Origin: Flavobacteriia bacterium
Lineage (GTDB): Bacteria; Bacteroidota; Bacteroidia; Flavobacteriales_D; Crocinitomicaceae
DNA length: 35,555 bases
Direction of reading: 5' to 3'
Assembly (NCBI GenBank): GCA_947458955.1
Contig: CANGZT010000009.1
Span: forward strand, 1 to 35,555
The first letter of the stretch is position 1. Each line of letters starts with the position of its first letter. This document shows, one piece after another, positions 27,047-34,623 of this stretch. The position numbers and the translations under genes are program-made. The notes beneath the pieces were generated by a model. It ran no database searches. It had not been told where the DNA came from and saw only the letters and a program-made list of their open reading frames with translations.

Positions 27047-27445
27047 ATGAGAAAAAATATAATAACAACGTCTTTATTTTTAATTGTAACCTCAATTGTT
27101 TTGGGTGCTTTTGGTGCGCATGCTTTGGAGAAAGTTATCAAAGAAGCAGATAAACTTCATACTTTTGAAGTAGGGGTAAGGTATCAAATGTACGGAGGTC
27201 TCGGTTTATTACTTTTAGGAGCTATATACGATTATTTTCCGTTTAGCTTAAAAGCAGTTTATCGTTTACAAACGATTGGAATTTTGTTGTTTTCGCTTTC
27301 AATTTATGGATTGGTATTAACACCTTTGTTAGGTTTAAAATTGAAAATGGTTTTTGGTCCATTAACTCCCATAGGCGGATTGTTATTAATCATTGGTTGG
27401 GCTGTTTTGTTGGTTAAACACCTAAAAAGTAAGTATAATGAGTAA
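27047..27445 (+). CDS. DUF423 family membrane protein
   Basis: The 132-residue protein has four hydrophobic segments. The signature VLGAFGAHALEKVI (residues about 18-31) followed by TFEVGVRYQMYGGLGLLLLG is diagnostic of DUF423 (YgdD-like) inner-membrane proteins. Their function is unknown. It starts seven bases after recN and its last eight bases overlap the start of the MBL-fold gene, so the run recN-DUF423-MBL is probably one transcript. Confidence 0.9.
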   Translation: MRKNIITTSLFLIVTSIVLGAFGAHALEKVIKEADKLHTFEVGVRYQMYGGLGLLLLGAIYDYFPFSLKAVYRLQTIGILLFSLSIYGLVLTPLLGLKLKMVFGPLTPIGGLLLIIGWAVLLVKHLKSKYNE

Positions 27446-28220
27446 ATTATCAATTACGATTTTAGGTTCTGGTACTTCTCAAGGAGTTCCTGTAATTGCC
27501 TGTGATTGCCATGTTTGTACATCTAAAAATGCGTATGATAAACGCTTACGTGCTTCCATCTTGGTGAATTTTAATGGGGAGAATTTTGTAGTCGATGCTG
27601 GACCTGATTTTCGATATCAAATGCTAAGAGCAAATGTGAAATCCTTAAGAGGTGTTTTGTTTACCCATGAACACAAAGACCACATTGGTGGTTTGGATGA
27701 TGTGCGCGCCTTTAATTTCAGAGAGTCAAGAGATATGGAGGTCTTTTGTACGAAAAACGTAGAAATAGCGCTTCATCGTGAATACCATTACGTTTTTTCG
27801 GAAGAACGTTACCCAGGAATTCCAATGATCAATATAAATAATATCGATTTACTCCCTTTTGAATTACCTGGAGGGTTACCTGTAGTTCCTATCCGTGTAA
27901 TGCATTACAAAATGCCTGTAACCGCATTTCGTTTTTGTGATTTTACCTACATAACAGATGCTAAAACAATAGAAGATAAAGAAATAGATAAAATAAAAGG
28001 CACTAAGATTTTAGTTGTTAATGCGCTTAGATTAGCGGAGCACATCTCTCATTTTAACTTGTCTGATGCATTGAGTTTGATTCAAAAAATTGCTCCCGAA
28101 CGTGCGTATTTGACACATATTTCACATCTGTTTGGATCGCATGACGAGATTAAAGCGCTTTTACCGGCAAATGTATTTCCAGCTTATGATGGGTTAACCA
28201 TTGAATTAGAAGTGGCATAA
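27438..28220 (+). CDS. MBL-fold metallohydrolase, PhnP-like
   Basis: The 260-residue protein has the metallo-beta-lactamase motif THEHKDHIGG (His77, His79, Asp81, His82), preceded by LGSGTSQGVPVIACDCHVC. The Cys22-Cys24-Cys27 cluster is the structural zinc site seen in PhnP-type phosphodiesterases. A later THISH and a C-terminal YDGLTIEL fit the same group. PhnP opens cyclic phosphate esters in phosphonate breakdown, but no phn genes are near. A general cyclic-nucleotide or phosphodiester hydrolase is the safer statement. The ATG lies within the end of the DUF423 gene (eight-base overlap). Confidence 0.88.
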   Translation: MSKLSITILGSGTSQGVPVIACDCHVCTSKNAYDKRLRASILVNFNGENFVVDAGPDFRYQMLRANVKSLRGVLFTHEHKDHIGGLDDVRAFNFRESRDMEVFCTKNVEIALHREYHYVFSEERYPGIPMININNIDLLPFELPGGLPVVPIRVMHYKMPVTAFRFCDFTYITDAKTIEDKEIDKIKGTKILVVNALRLAEHISHFNLSDALSLIQKIAPERAYLTHISHLFGSHDEIKALLPANVFPAYDGLTIELEVA

Positions 28221-28255
28221 ATTTCGAAAATAAGCAAGAATTAATCAAATAATAG

Positions 28256-28263
28256 TACATTTG
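28256..28263 (+). promoter_or_regulatory. Candidate -7 box for fabI
   Basis: TACATTTG matches the consensus and ends 24 bases before the ATG. It overlaps the perfect palindrome TTTGTACAAA (28260-28269), which could be an operator at the start site. No good -33 TTG is visible. Confidence 0.45.
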
Positions 28264-28287
28264 TACAAAGCTAAATGCTAGAAAACT

Positions 28288-29103
28288 ATGGCAAATAATT
28301 TATTAAAAGGTAAAAGAGGAATTATTTTTGGCGCTTTAAATGAGCAATCTATCGCTTGGAAAGTAGCTGAAAGAGCACACGAAGAGGGTGCTCAATTTGT
28401 ATTGACTAACGCTCCTATCGCAATGAGAATGGGAGAAATTAATAATCTTGCTGAAAAAACAGGAAGTCAAATTATTCCTGCTGATGCTACAAGTGTTGAA
28501 GATTTAGAAAACTTGTTTACTCAAGCAATGGAGATTTTAGGTGGAAAAATTGATTTCGTTTTACACTCAATCGGAATGTCTCCAAACGTTCGTAAGGGAA
28601 AGCATTATACAGAAAATGATTACAAATTCTATGCGCAAACCATGGATGTTTCTGCCATTTCTTTACACAAAACGTTAGCAACAGCTTACAAATTAGATGC
28701 AATCAATGAATGGGGGTCGGTAGTAGCTTTAACGTATATTGCTGCACAACGTATTTTCCCTGATTACAACGATATGGCTGACGCGAAGTCTTTGCTAGAA
28801 TCGATTACGCGTTCTTTCGGTTACCACTATGGTATCAAGAAAAAAGTACGTGTGAACACAATTTCTCAATCTCCAACGGTAACTACTGCTGGTCAAGGAA
28901 TCAAAGGATTTACTGAATTTATTAATTTCTCAGAACAAATGTCTCCACTTGGAAATGCAGGAGCTATTGATTGTGCGAATTATACAATCTCTATGTTCTC
29001 TGATTTAACGAAGTACGTTACGATGCAAAACTTATTCCACGATGGAGGTTTCTCTAATACGGGAGTAACTCAACAAGTAATTGACAAATTCGGAGACGAA
29101 TAA
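28288..29103 (+). CDS. fabI: Enoyl-[acyl-carrier-protein] reductase (NADH)
   Basis: FabI performs the last reduction in each fatty-acid elongation cycle and is the triclosan target. In this 271-residue short-chain dehydrogenase the catalytic pair Tyr160-x6-Lys167 lies in RIFPDYNDMADAKSLLE, with Tyr150 in the matching upstream position. The cofactor region is GIIFGALNEQSIAW (residues 11-24), followed by LHSIGMSP. The C-terminal substrate loop and FHDGGFSNTG are standard. Its own -7 box and palindrome lie just upstream. The terminator lies downstream, inside the end of the convergent gene. Confidence 0.97.
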   Translation: MANNLLKGKRGIIFGALNEQSIAWKVAERAHEEGAQFVLTNAPIAMRMGEINNLAEKTGSQIIPADATSVEDLENLFTQAMEILGGKIDFVLHSIGMSPNVRKGKHYTENDYKFYAQTMDVSAISLHKTLATAYKLDAINEWGSVVALTYIAAQRIFPDYNDMADAKSLLESITRSFGYHYGIKKKVRVNTISQSPTVTTAGQGIKGFTEFINFSEQMSPLGNAGAIDCANYTISMFSDLTKYVTMQNLFHDGGFSNTGVTQQVIDKFGDE

Positions 29104-29110
29104 GAATCGT

Positions 29111-31081
29111 TTATTTTATTTTGTCAAAGCGTTGAATCAAAGGGTTCAACGCTTTTTTTGTTTCAGGTGATAAAGTACTTTCGTTATCTGTGTAAATGCG
29201 TTTAGCAATTTGCTCATAACTAGGTTCGTTTAACATTAACTCGTATAGCTGATAATTACTTTCTATATCACCATACTTTGATAAAAAAGTATCGATAGCT
29301 TCTGCTGTTTTTATATACCCAAAGCGTATGCTTTGATTGAACCAAAGCCTTTGCAATGCCTTATTTGGATGTGTAGAAAAATGATATTTACTTTCTAAAT
29401 AGTCTAGTTTCTCTGTGCTGATCGTTTTGGGTAAAAGTTGAATAAATACATACCAATCATCTAATGTGTATTTTTTAACAAGGCGTTTAAACTTCTTTAT
29501 TTTTGAAAATTTACGCTGATAACTATACAATTTACAATCTCTGTGTATGGTTTTATACCTTTTGGATTCAATGAGTAAATCTTGCTTGTTTAATTTACTG
29601 TCCGCTAACCAATGTTTGATGTTGTAATTGATGATTTCGTTTTGAATTAAGAAATGGGTTAGTTCACGTTCAAATCGTTCCTTGGTGTTTACTGTTTTTT
29701 TCTTATTATAATTAGCTAAAAAGCGTTCAAATAAGGTTCTACCGATTGTTTTTTCAAGATGATTCAGAAATAAAAAGCCTTTAAGTTGATAATTCATTCT
29801 TTCTTGATAATTAATATAGTAGTTTTCTTCGCAAGGCTTACTGTATACATTCGAGAGCTTTACTAGAGGAATGTGTAGTGTTTTTGCATTTTTTCGATTT
29901 TGTTCAACATAACTTTTTATTAAAAAATCTCGGTATTCAATGCTTGTGTTTTTGGTTTTGATATATAAAGCTAAAAAGCGGTTCATGCCAATGATTAATT
30001 GCCGATTAGGCTCACATTTGGTGCTGAATAAGGGGTAGGGCCAAGTTTGAAATAGGTATTCTTGTAAATAATCATCTGAGGATTGGAATCTGCTTAAACT
30101 CACTGGATGTACGAAGGATAAATTGGGGTAGTCGAAGGACTTGAAGGGAAATTTTGGGGGTAAAATACAAAGATTATTTTCCTTACGTTGAAGATCTCCA
30201 AATAGGGTTGTCGTTTGATTTTTTAGAAAATTAAAACGTTTAAATTCAGTTGTTATTTTACTTGATGTAAATTGATTTAAGTAATAGATTGTTATTTCTT
30301 TATTTATTTTTTTTGAAGCTAAATTCCCCAAGAAAATACCAATATCATAAACTGCGAGTTTATGGGGTGATTCGTAAAAAAATCGATTGCTATCTAGTTG
30401 GTGAAGGTTGGTTGTAGAACCGAAAATAGGAGTTAGGTTACAATCATTTTCAATCTCTATTGAAAAATCAAGTTTGTGGTGACTTACATCTTGAATTGGA
30501 ATCCAATTTCGAGTGTATTTTTCACCTGGAATGGTGTAAAGTAGGTTGTGAGCTGGTCTTATGCTATCGATGTACCAATGTAAATTGGTTGGTTTCTCTG
30601 TGGTTTGGTAATAAATGTTGACGAAACGAGTGTGTTTGGTGATGTTTACACTCAAAGGGGCGCCATGAATACTATCTTCAAGTCCAATTACATAGTCAGT
30701 GTTTTTTTCATTTCCAATTTTACCTACTGTCACCTTTTGAATTTGAAGTCCATTGATGTCAAAAAGTATAGTATCGCTTTTGTGTTTTTTCAAACGGTAT
30801 CGAGCAATACCGTAAATAGATTTATTGCTAAAGTTGATGTCTAAATCCAGGTGAAGTTGTTCGGCAACTACCTGTCTTGTATTGGCATAACTGAAATCAT
30901 TACCAAGTTCTAAATCAGTGATGCTTGGTTTTATCACCTGTTTTTCCTCATGGTTTGTAGTACACGAAACGACAAAACCAACCAAGATCAAAAGACTAGT
31001 TGAAACTATATTTTTTTTATATTTTTTAAATTTCAATATATTGAATTTTAATTTGTTAATATTTAAAATATAATTAATCAC
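29111..31081 (-). CDS. Lipoprotein homologous to M1 aminopeptidase / LTA4 hydrolase, catalytic site lost
   Basis: Numbering from the GTG at 31081. A lipobox VVSC (Cys40) follows a basic, hydrophobic leader. A TTG at 31034-31036 would give a tidier signal peptide starting KFKKYKKN. The protein then follows the LTA4H-type M1 layout: N-terminal sheet domain (EQLHLDLDINF, VNIYYQT, YTRNWIPIQD), catalytic-domain segment LCILPPKFPF (305-313), and a helical C-terminal domain (LDDWYVFIQLLPKTISTEKL, 540-559). Yet GGMEN is KSFDY, the HExxH site reads EYLFQTW near 341-347, and the distal NEG glutamate is absent (GMNRF). No zinc ligand remains, so it should not be a peptidase. A binding or scaffold role in the periplasm is inferred. 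It lies downstream of tcdA across a repeat array. Confidence 0.82.
   Translation of the reverse strand: MINYILNINKLKFNILKFKKYKKNIVSTSLLILVGFVVSCTTNHEEKQVIKPSITDLELGNDFSYANTRQVVAEQLHLDLDINFSNKSIYGIARYRLKKHKSDTILFDINGLQIQKVTVGKIGNEKNTDYVIGLEDSIHGAPLSVNITKHTRFVNIYYQTTEKPTNLHWYIDSIRPAHNLLYTIPGEKYTRNWIPIQDVSHHKLDFSIEIENDCNLTPIFGSTTNLHQLDSNRFFYESPHKLAVYDIGIFLGNLASKKINKEITIYYLNQFTSSKITTEFKRFNFLKNQTTTLFGDLQRKENNLCILPPKFPFKSFDYPNLSFVHPVSLSRFQSSDDYLQEYLFQTWPYPLFSTKCEPNRQLIIGMNRFLALYIKTKNTSIEYRDFLIKSYVEQNRKNAKTLHIPLVKLSNVYSKPCEENYYINYQERMNYQLKGFLFLNHLEKTIGRTLFERFLANYNKKKTVNTKERFERELTHFLIQNEIINYNIKHWLADSKLNKQDLLIESKRYKTIHRDCKLYSYQRKFSKIKKFKRLVKKYTLDDWYVFIQLLPKTISTEKLDYLESKYHFSTHPNKALQRLWFNQSIRFGYIKTAEAIDTFLSKYGDIESNYQLYELMLNEPSYEQIAKRIYTDNESTLSPETKKALNPLIQRFDKIK
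29126..29159 (+). terminator. fabI terminator embedded in the convergent coding sequence
   Basis: AAAGCGTTGAA (29126-29136) pairs perfectly with TTCAACGCTTT (29145-29155) around an eight-base loop and is followed by a T-run. It starts 22 bases after the fabI stop and lies within the last codons of the M1-like gene on the other strand. Confidence 0.85.
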
Positions 31082-31111
31082 TTTAATTATTGGTAGAATA
31101 AATATTTTTTT

Positions 31112-31209
31112 AACACCTAATGTCTTATGTCTAGTGACTACTGTCTTTTGTCTAATGTCTAATATCTTTTGTCTAGTGACTATTGACTATTGACTAGTGT
31201 CTCGTATCT
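31112..31209. repeat. Heptamer tandem array, 13-14 degenerate units
   Basis: From 31119 the plus strand divides into thirteen 7-base units that almost all end in TGTCT or TGACT (e.g. AATGTCT, TATGTCT, AGTGACT, ACTGTCT, TTTGTCT, ATTGACT twice). AACACCT at 31112-31118 may be a decayed fourteenth. The last unit overlaps the tcdA stop codon. The phase is never broken. Confidence 0.85.
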
Positions 31210-31936
31210 ATGCTTCTCTTCTCATAAAATGTTGTATCACCTCTGAAGCACCGTGTAAACCAAAAAGTCCAGGCATATAGCTGATGGTACCATAGAATGA
31301 GCGTTTAAAATTACTTCCATCTGTAAGTTTTAATGAGTCTTTAAGTTGTAATTCTGATGAATAAACAGCTTTAACTCGTTTAAAGTTTATTTTTTCTCTT
31401 TTTAAACGTTTTTTGATAGTTCGTCCTAGTTTACAGTTGTGTGTGTTTTCAAGTTTAGTGACTTGTACTTTAGAGGGATCTAATTTTCCACCTGCTCCCA
31501 AATGAGTGATGATTTTAATTTTTAGTCTAAGGCAGGCTTTGATCCATTCTAATTTTGGCGTGACTGAATCGATGCAGTCCATGACATAGTCTGGTTTGTA
31601 TTCTTCAAGTATTTCCCATACGCGTTCTGGAACGACAAATTCTTCAATAATGTTTAATTTGATGTCAGGGTTTATGTCTTTTATTTTTTCACCAAGAACC
31701 ACAGCTTTATTTCGATCGATAGTTGAATTTACTGCGGTCAATTGTCTGTTTTTGTTAGTTATATCAAAAACATCTCCATCGATAATGGTCATGGTTCCAA
31801 TTCCGGATCTAGCTATAAATTCACCAGCGAAGGATCCGATGCCTCCTAGACCAACGATTAATACATGTGCGTCTTTTAATTTTGCTATGTTCTCCTCTCC
31901 AATAAGTAAGGCGCTTCTTTCTAGCCAATTTCCCAT
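31208..31936 (-). CDS. tcdA: tRNA threonylcarbamoyladenosine dehydratase (TcdA/CsdL)
   Basis: TcdA, an E1-like enzyme, uses ATP to cyclise t6A at tRNA position 37 to ct6A. The 242-residue protein has the nucleotide-binding loop GLGGIGS (residues 29-35), IIDGDVFDITNKNRQ, then VMDCIDSVTPK and the family-typical SYMPGLFGLHGASEVI near the C-terminus. It starts LERSALLIG, the standard TcdA opening. The start overlaps the end of the TatD-like gene by 16 bases, so the two are translationally coupled on the minus strand. The stop codon merges into a heptamer repeat array. Confidence 0.92.
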   Translation of the reverse strand: MGNWLERSALLIGEENIAKLKDAHVLIVGLGGIGSFAGEFIARSGIGTMTIIDGDVFDITNKNRQLTAVNSTIDRNKAVVLGEKIKDINPDIKLNIIEEFVVPERVWEILEEYKPDYVMDCIDSVTPKLEWIKACLRLKIKIITHLGAGGKLDPSKVQVTKLENTHNCKLGRTIKKRLKREKINFKRVKAVYSSELQLKDSLKLTDGSNFKRSFYGTISYMPGLFGLHGASEVIQHFMRREA

Positions 31937-32541
31937 TTCTTAAATACTGTTTTAAAGTTGTTGCTAATTATGTTTTTCAAATCTAACAAAGAAATCTCTT
32001 TTAAGGAAGCAACTTGTTGGTAAACTTCCTCAATGTTGTGGTTGAGATCGTTGTCTGTTTCTAAAAACAATCTGTCTTTTGGGATGGATTTGAGTGTAGA
32101 TTGTAATTTCTTGTCATGTAAAATAGCAGTTCCAATGCTGAGATAGAATCCCTCGTTTATTAAGATCGTTGTTAGGTTGGTCTTTCTGAATCCGTGAATG
32201 ATCCATGGTTGCTTAGGCTTTAGTGATCGTTTTATCTCAATTAATTCATTGTATGCTTTTATGCAATGAATAATAACAGGTAAGTTTAGTTTTTCAGCAT
32301 AAATTAGTTGTGATTTAAAATCTTTAATTTGTTTATTAATATCTGTTTGAATTGTTTTATCTAAACCAATTTCTCCAATAGCAAGGCAGTTTTTATGGGT
32401 GCAAATAGTTTCGTTAAATAAAAATTGATTTACCTCAAATGGAGCGATACCATAGCTGAAAGGTGAAGTTAAAACTTCTTTAGCGTGCATGATTTCTAAC
32501 CCAAATTCTTTTTTTTGATGCGTATGAAGGTTTATCAACAT
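31921..32541 (-). CDS. Short TatD-family metal-dependent hydrolase
   Basis: At 206 residues it is some 50 shorter than typical TatD. The metal-binding set is nevertheless complete: NLHTH (HxH), GEIGLD, VIIHC, WIIHGF and LETDND. The missing part lies between the HxH motif and GEIGLD, where canonical TatD has two extra beta-alpha elements. TatD enzymes are metal-dependent DNases or D-aminoacyl-tRNA deacylase-like hydrolases, and the substrate here is unknown. It is the first gene of the TatD-tcdA pair and is divergent from the POT transporter gene. A weak box, TATCTTTC, lies 18 bases before the ATG on the minus strand (32560-32567). Confidence 0.85.
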   Translation of the reverse strand: MLINLHTHQKKEFGLEIMHAKEVLTSPFSYGIAPFEVNQFLFNETICTHKNCLAIGEIGLDKTIQTDINKQIKDFKSQLIYAEKLNLPVIIHCIKAYNELIEIKRSLKPKQPWIIHGFRKTNLTTILINEGFYLSIGTAILHDKKLQSTLKSIPKDRLFLETDNDLNHNIEEVYQQVASLKEISLLDLKNIISNNFKTVFKKWEIG

Positions 32542-32616
32542 TGTTTTTCTTTTTTAAACGAAAGATACCAATTTAAAATAAATTTCATATTTTCACGCCT
32601 TTGTAATTTTAAACCT

Positions 32617-34473
32617 ATGGAACAAACACAAAAAGGACACCCTAAAGGACTGTACTTATTATTCACCACTGAAATGTGGGAGCGTTTTAGTTACTACGGT
32701 ATGCGTGGTATTTTTACCCTTTTCTTGACTGGAGCTTTAATGTTTGATAAGAAAACGGCATCAGGCTTTTACGGTTCATATACTAGTTTGGTTTATTTGA
32801 CTCCAATTATAGGAGGTTATTTTGCCGATAACTTGTGGGGGAACAGAAGATCTATAATGGTAGGAGGTATCATGATGGCTATCGGTCAATTTTTTATGTT
32901 CTTAAGTGGGTCGTTCTACCAACAACATGATTTAGCTGTAACTTTTATGTTGATAGGCCTAACTTCATTAATTTTTGGAAATGGATTTTTCAAACCAAAC
33001 ATTTCTACGTTAGTTGGTCAATTATATTCTGAAACGGATAAACGTAAAGATGCTGCATTTACAATCTTCTACATGGGGATCAATTTAGGTGCTTTTATCG
33101 CTCCATTAATTTGTGGTGGTCTAGGTGAACGATATGATATTAATGGTAATCCAATTGCTGGCGCTTTCAAATGGGGGTTCCTATGTGCTTGTATTGGTAT
33201 GATTATCTCAGTTGTAATGTTCAAATTAAGAATGAACAAAGTACTTGTTGGTCCTGACGGTGAGCAAATTGGTGTAGTATCTAACAAGATGAGATTAGCG
33301 AAAATGAATGAAGACAAGGGAGTTGAAGTAGTTGATGCTCCTAAATCTAAAAGAAATGTGTATACAGGCGTTTTAGTTGGAATTTTCTTATTCATCATCT
33401 TAAGGCTTCAAGTGTTTATTTCTGCCGATGAATCTACTGTAGATGTTGTAAACAACTATATTTCTGCAGCTATTTTTGCTATCGCTGTCGCGATTCCTTT
33501 GATTATTATTCTTGATAAGTCGTTAACTAAAGTGGAAAAAAGCCAAATTAGCGTGATTTACATCATTGCATTTTTCGTAATTTTCTTCTGGGCTGCATTT
33601 GAACAAGCAGGTGCCTCATTGACTTTCTTTGCACAAGAACAAACAGATCGTGTATTCTTTGGTTGGGCAATGCCAGCAAGTTGGTTCGGTAGTTTTAACG
33701 CTGTATTTATAGTGATTTTGGCGCCAATAGTTTCAATTTTATGGACTAAATTGGCAAATAAAGGAAAAGAGCCTGCTTCACCATACAAACAAGCGATGGG
33801 GTTATTCTTACTTGCTTTAGGTTATGTGTTTATTGCCTATGGAGTAAAAGGGGTAGAGCCAGGAATCAAAGTAAGTATTATTTGGTTGACAGGTCTTTAT
33901 TTAATACATACGGTGGGTGAATTATTCTTATCACCAATTGGTTTGTCTATGGTAAATAAGTTAGCACCTGTTCGTTTTGCTTCTTTATTGATGGGAGTAT
34001 GGTTCTTAAGTACTGCTGCTGCGAATAACTTTGCTGGTTTCTTAAGTTCATTCTATCCAGAACCTGTTGTTAAAGCTTCTTATGTGCGTGAATTAGAAAA
34101 AGAATTTACTACTAAATCTCATAATGCACTATTACAAGTGGAAGATCTTAAAGAGGCTAAGTTAGCTGATACTACTGTTGTTTTTGATGCAAAAGGGGTA
34201 GAACAAAATGTGAAATATGATGCAATTAAGTTTAATAATTTATTTCCAAAAACAACTAATAAAAAACAATTAGAAGAAAACGCGAAAGTGATTGAAAAAA
34301 TCAAAATTGATGCAGCTAAAAACTCAATCAATATTGAAAAATCATTCTTAGGAATTAAAATCAATGATTTACATTCATTCTTCATGTTATTTGTTTACTT
34401 AGCTGGTGGTGCAGCCATTGTACTATTCTTCTTAAGTAAACCATTACTGAAAATGATGCACGGAGTTAAATAA
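32617..34473 (+). CDS. POT/PTR-family proton-coupled peptide transporter
   Basis: The 618-residue protein carries the POT motif TTEMWERFSYYGMRG (ExxERFxYYG) in the first helix, followed by the FYGSYTSLVYLTPIIGGYFAD block and GNGFFKPNISTLVGQLY, and later FFWAAFEQAG. These mark it as a proton-driven di-/tripeptide importer. About 13-14 membrane helices are visible. A hydrophilic, Lys-rich segment of roughly 100 residues (about 483-585) separates the last two helices and by topology should face the periplasm. The frame stays open upstream to 32515, but that extension overlaps the TatD gene, and the ATG at 32617 (MEQTQKGHPKGL) is the family-like start. A strong terminator follows. Confidence 0.93.
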   Translation: MEQTQKGHPKGLYLLFTTEMWERFSYYGMRGIFTLFLTGALMFDKKTASGFYGSYTSLVYLTPIIGGYFADNLWGNRRSIMVGGIMMAIGQFFMFLSGSFYQQHDLAVTFMLIGLTSLIFGNGFFKPNISTLVGQLYSETDKRKDAAFTIFYMGINLGAFIAPLICGGLGERYDINGNPIAGAFKWGFLCACIGMIISVVMFKLRMNKVLVGPDGEQIGVVSNKMRLAKMNEDKGVEVVDAPKSKRNVYTGVLVGIFLFIILRLQVFISADESTVDVVNNYISAAIFAIAVAIPLIIILDKSLTKVEKSQISVIYIIAFFVIFFWAAFEQAGASLTFFAQEQTDRVFFGWAMPASWFGSFNAVFIVILAPIVSILWTKLANKGKEPASPYKQAMGLFLLALGYVFIAYGVKGVEPGIKVSIIWLTGLYLIHTVGELFLSPIGLSMVNKLAPVRFASLLMGVWFLSTAAANNFAGFLSSFYPEPVVKASYVRELEKEFTTKSHNALLQVEDLKEAKLADTTVVFDAKGVEQNVKYDAIKFNNLFPKTTNKKQLEENAKVIEKIKIDAAKNSINIEKSFLGIKINDLHSFFMLFVYLAGGAAIVLFFLSKPLLKMMHGVK

Positions 34474-34477
34474 TACG

Positions 34478-34501
34478 AAAGGGGCTTAGCCCCTTTTTTT
34501 T
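34478..34501 (+). terminator. Rho-independent terminator between the two POT genes
   Basis: AAAGGGG (34478-34484) pairs with CCCCTTT (34490-34496), with an extra C-G pair closing a three-base loop, and is followed by a T-run. It ends five bases past a hairpin that starts right after the first POT stop. Confidence 0.9.
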
Positions 34502-34586
34502 GTTTATTGAATTCTATAATTTTCTAATTTTACACTTAATTTTAGAACTATACTAATTATTAATATTTTAATCTTCAAATTTTATA

Positions 34587-34601
34587 CTGAGCTTGTCGAA
34601 G
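34587..34601. repeat. Dispersed-repeat-like motif CTGAGCTTGTCGAAG
   Basis: This 15-base motif (reverse CTTCGACAAGCTCAG) stands out as GC-balanced in an AT-rich spacer (34502-34623). I recognise it as a short sequence that recurs in intergenic regions of Bacteroidota and other genomes. Only one copy is in this window. The surrounding bases extend an imperfect dyad. Confidence 0.5.
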
Positions 34602-34623
34602 TGCTGTAATCTTAAAATCAATT

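Noticed and set aside
29111-31081. Active M1 aminopeptidase
   Set aside because: Overall similarity suggests it, but none of the zinc or catalytic residues is present.
31112-31209. CRISPR-like direct repeats
   Set aside because: Units are seven bases, contiguous, with no spacers and no cas genes nearby. It is a tandem microrepeat.
32515-32616. Upstream extension of the first POT frame
   Set aside because: It overlaps the start of the TatD-like gene on the other strand and lacks family similarity.
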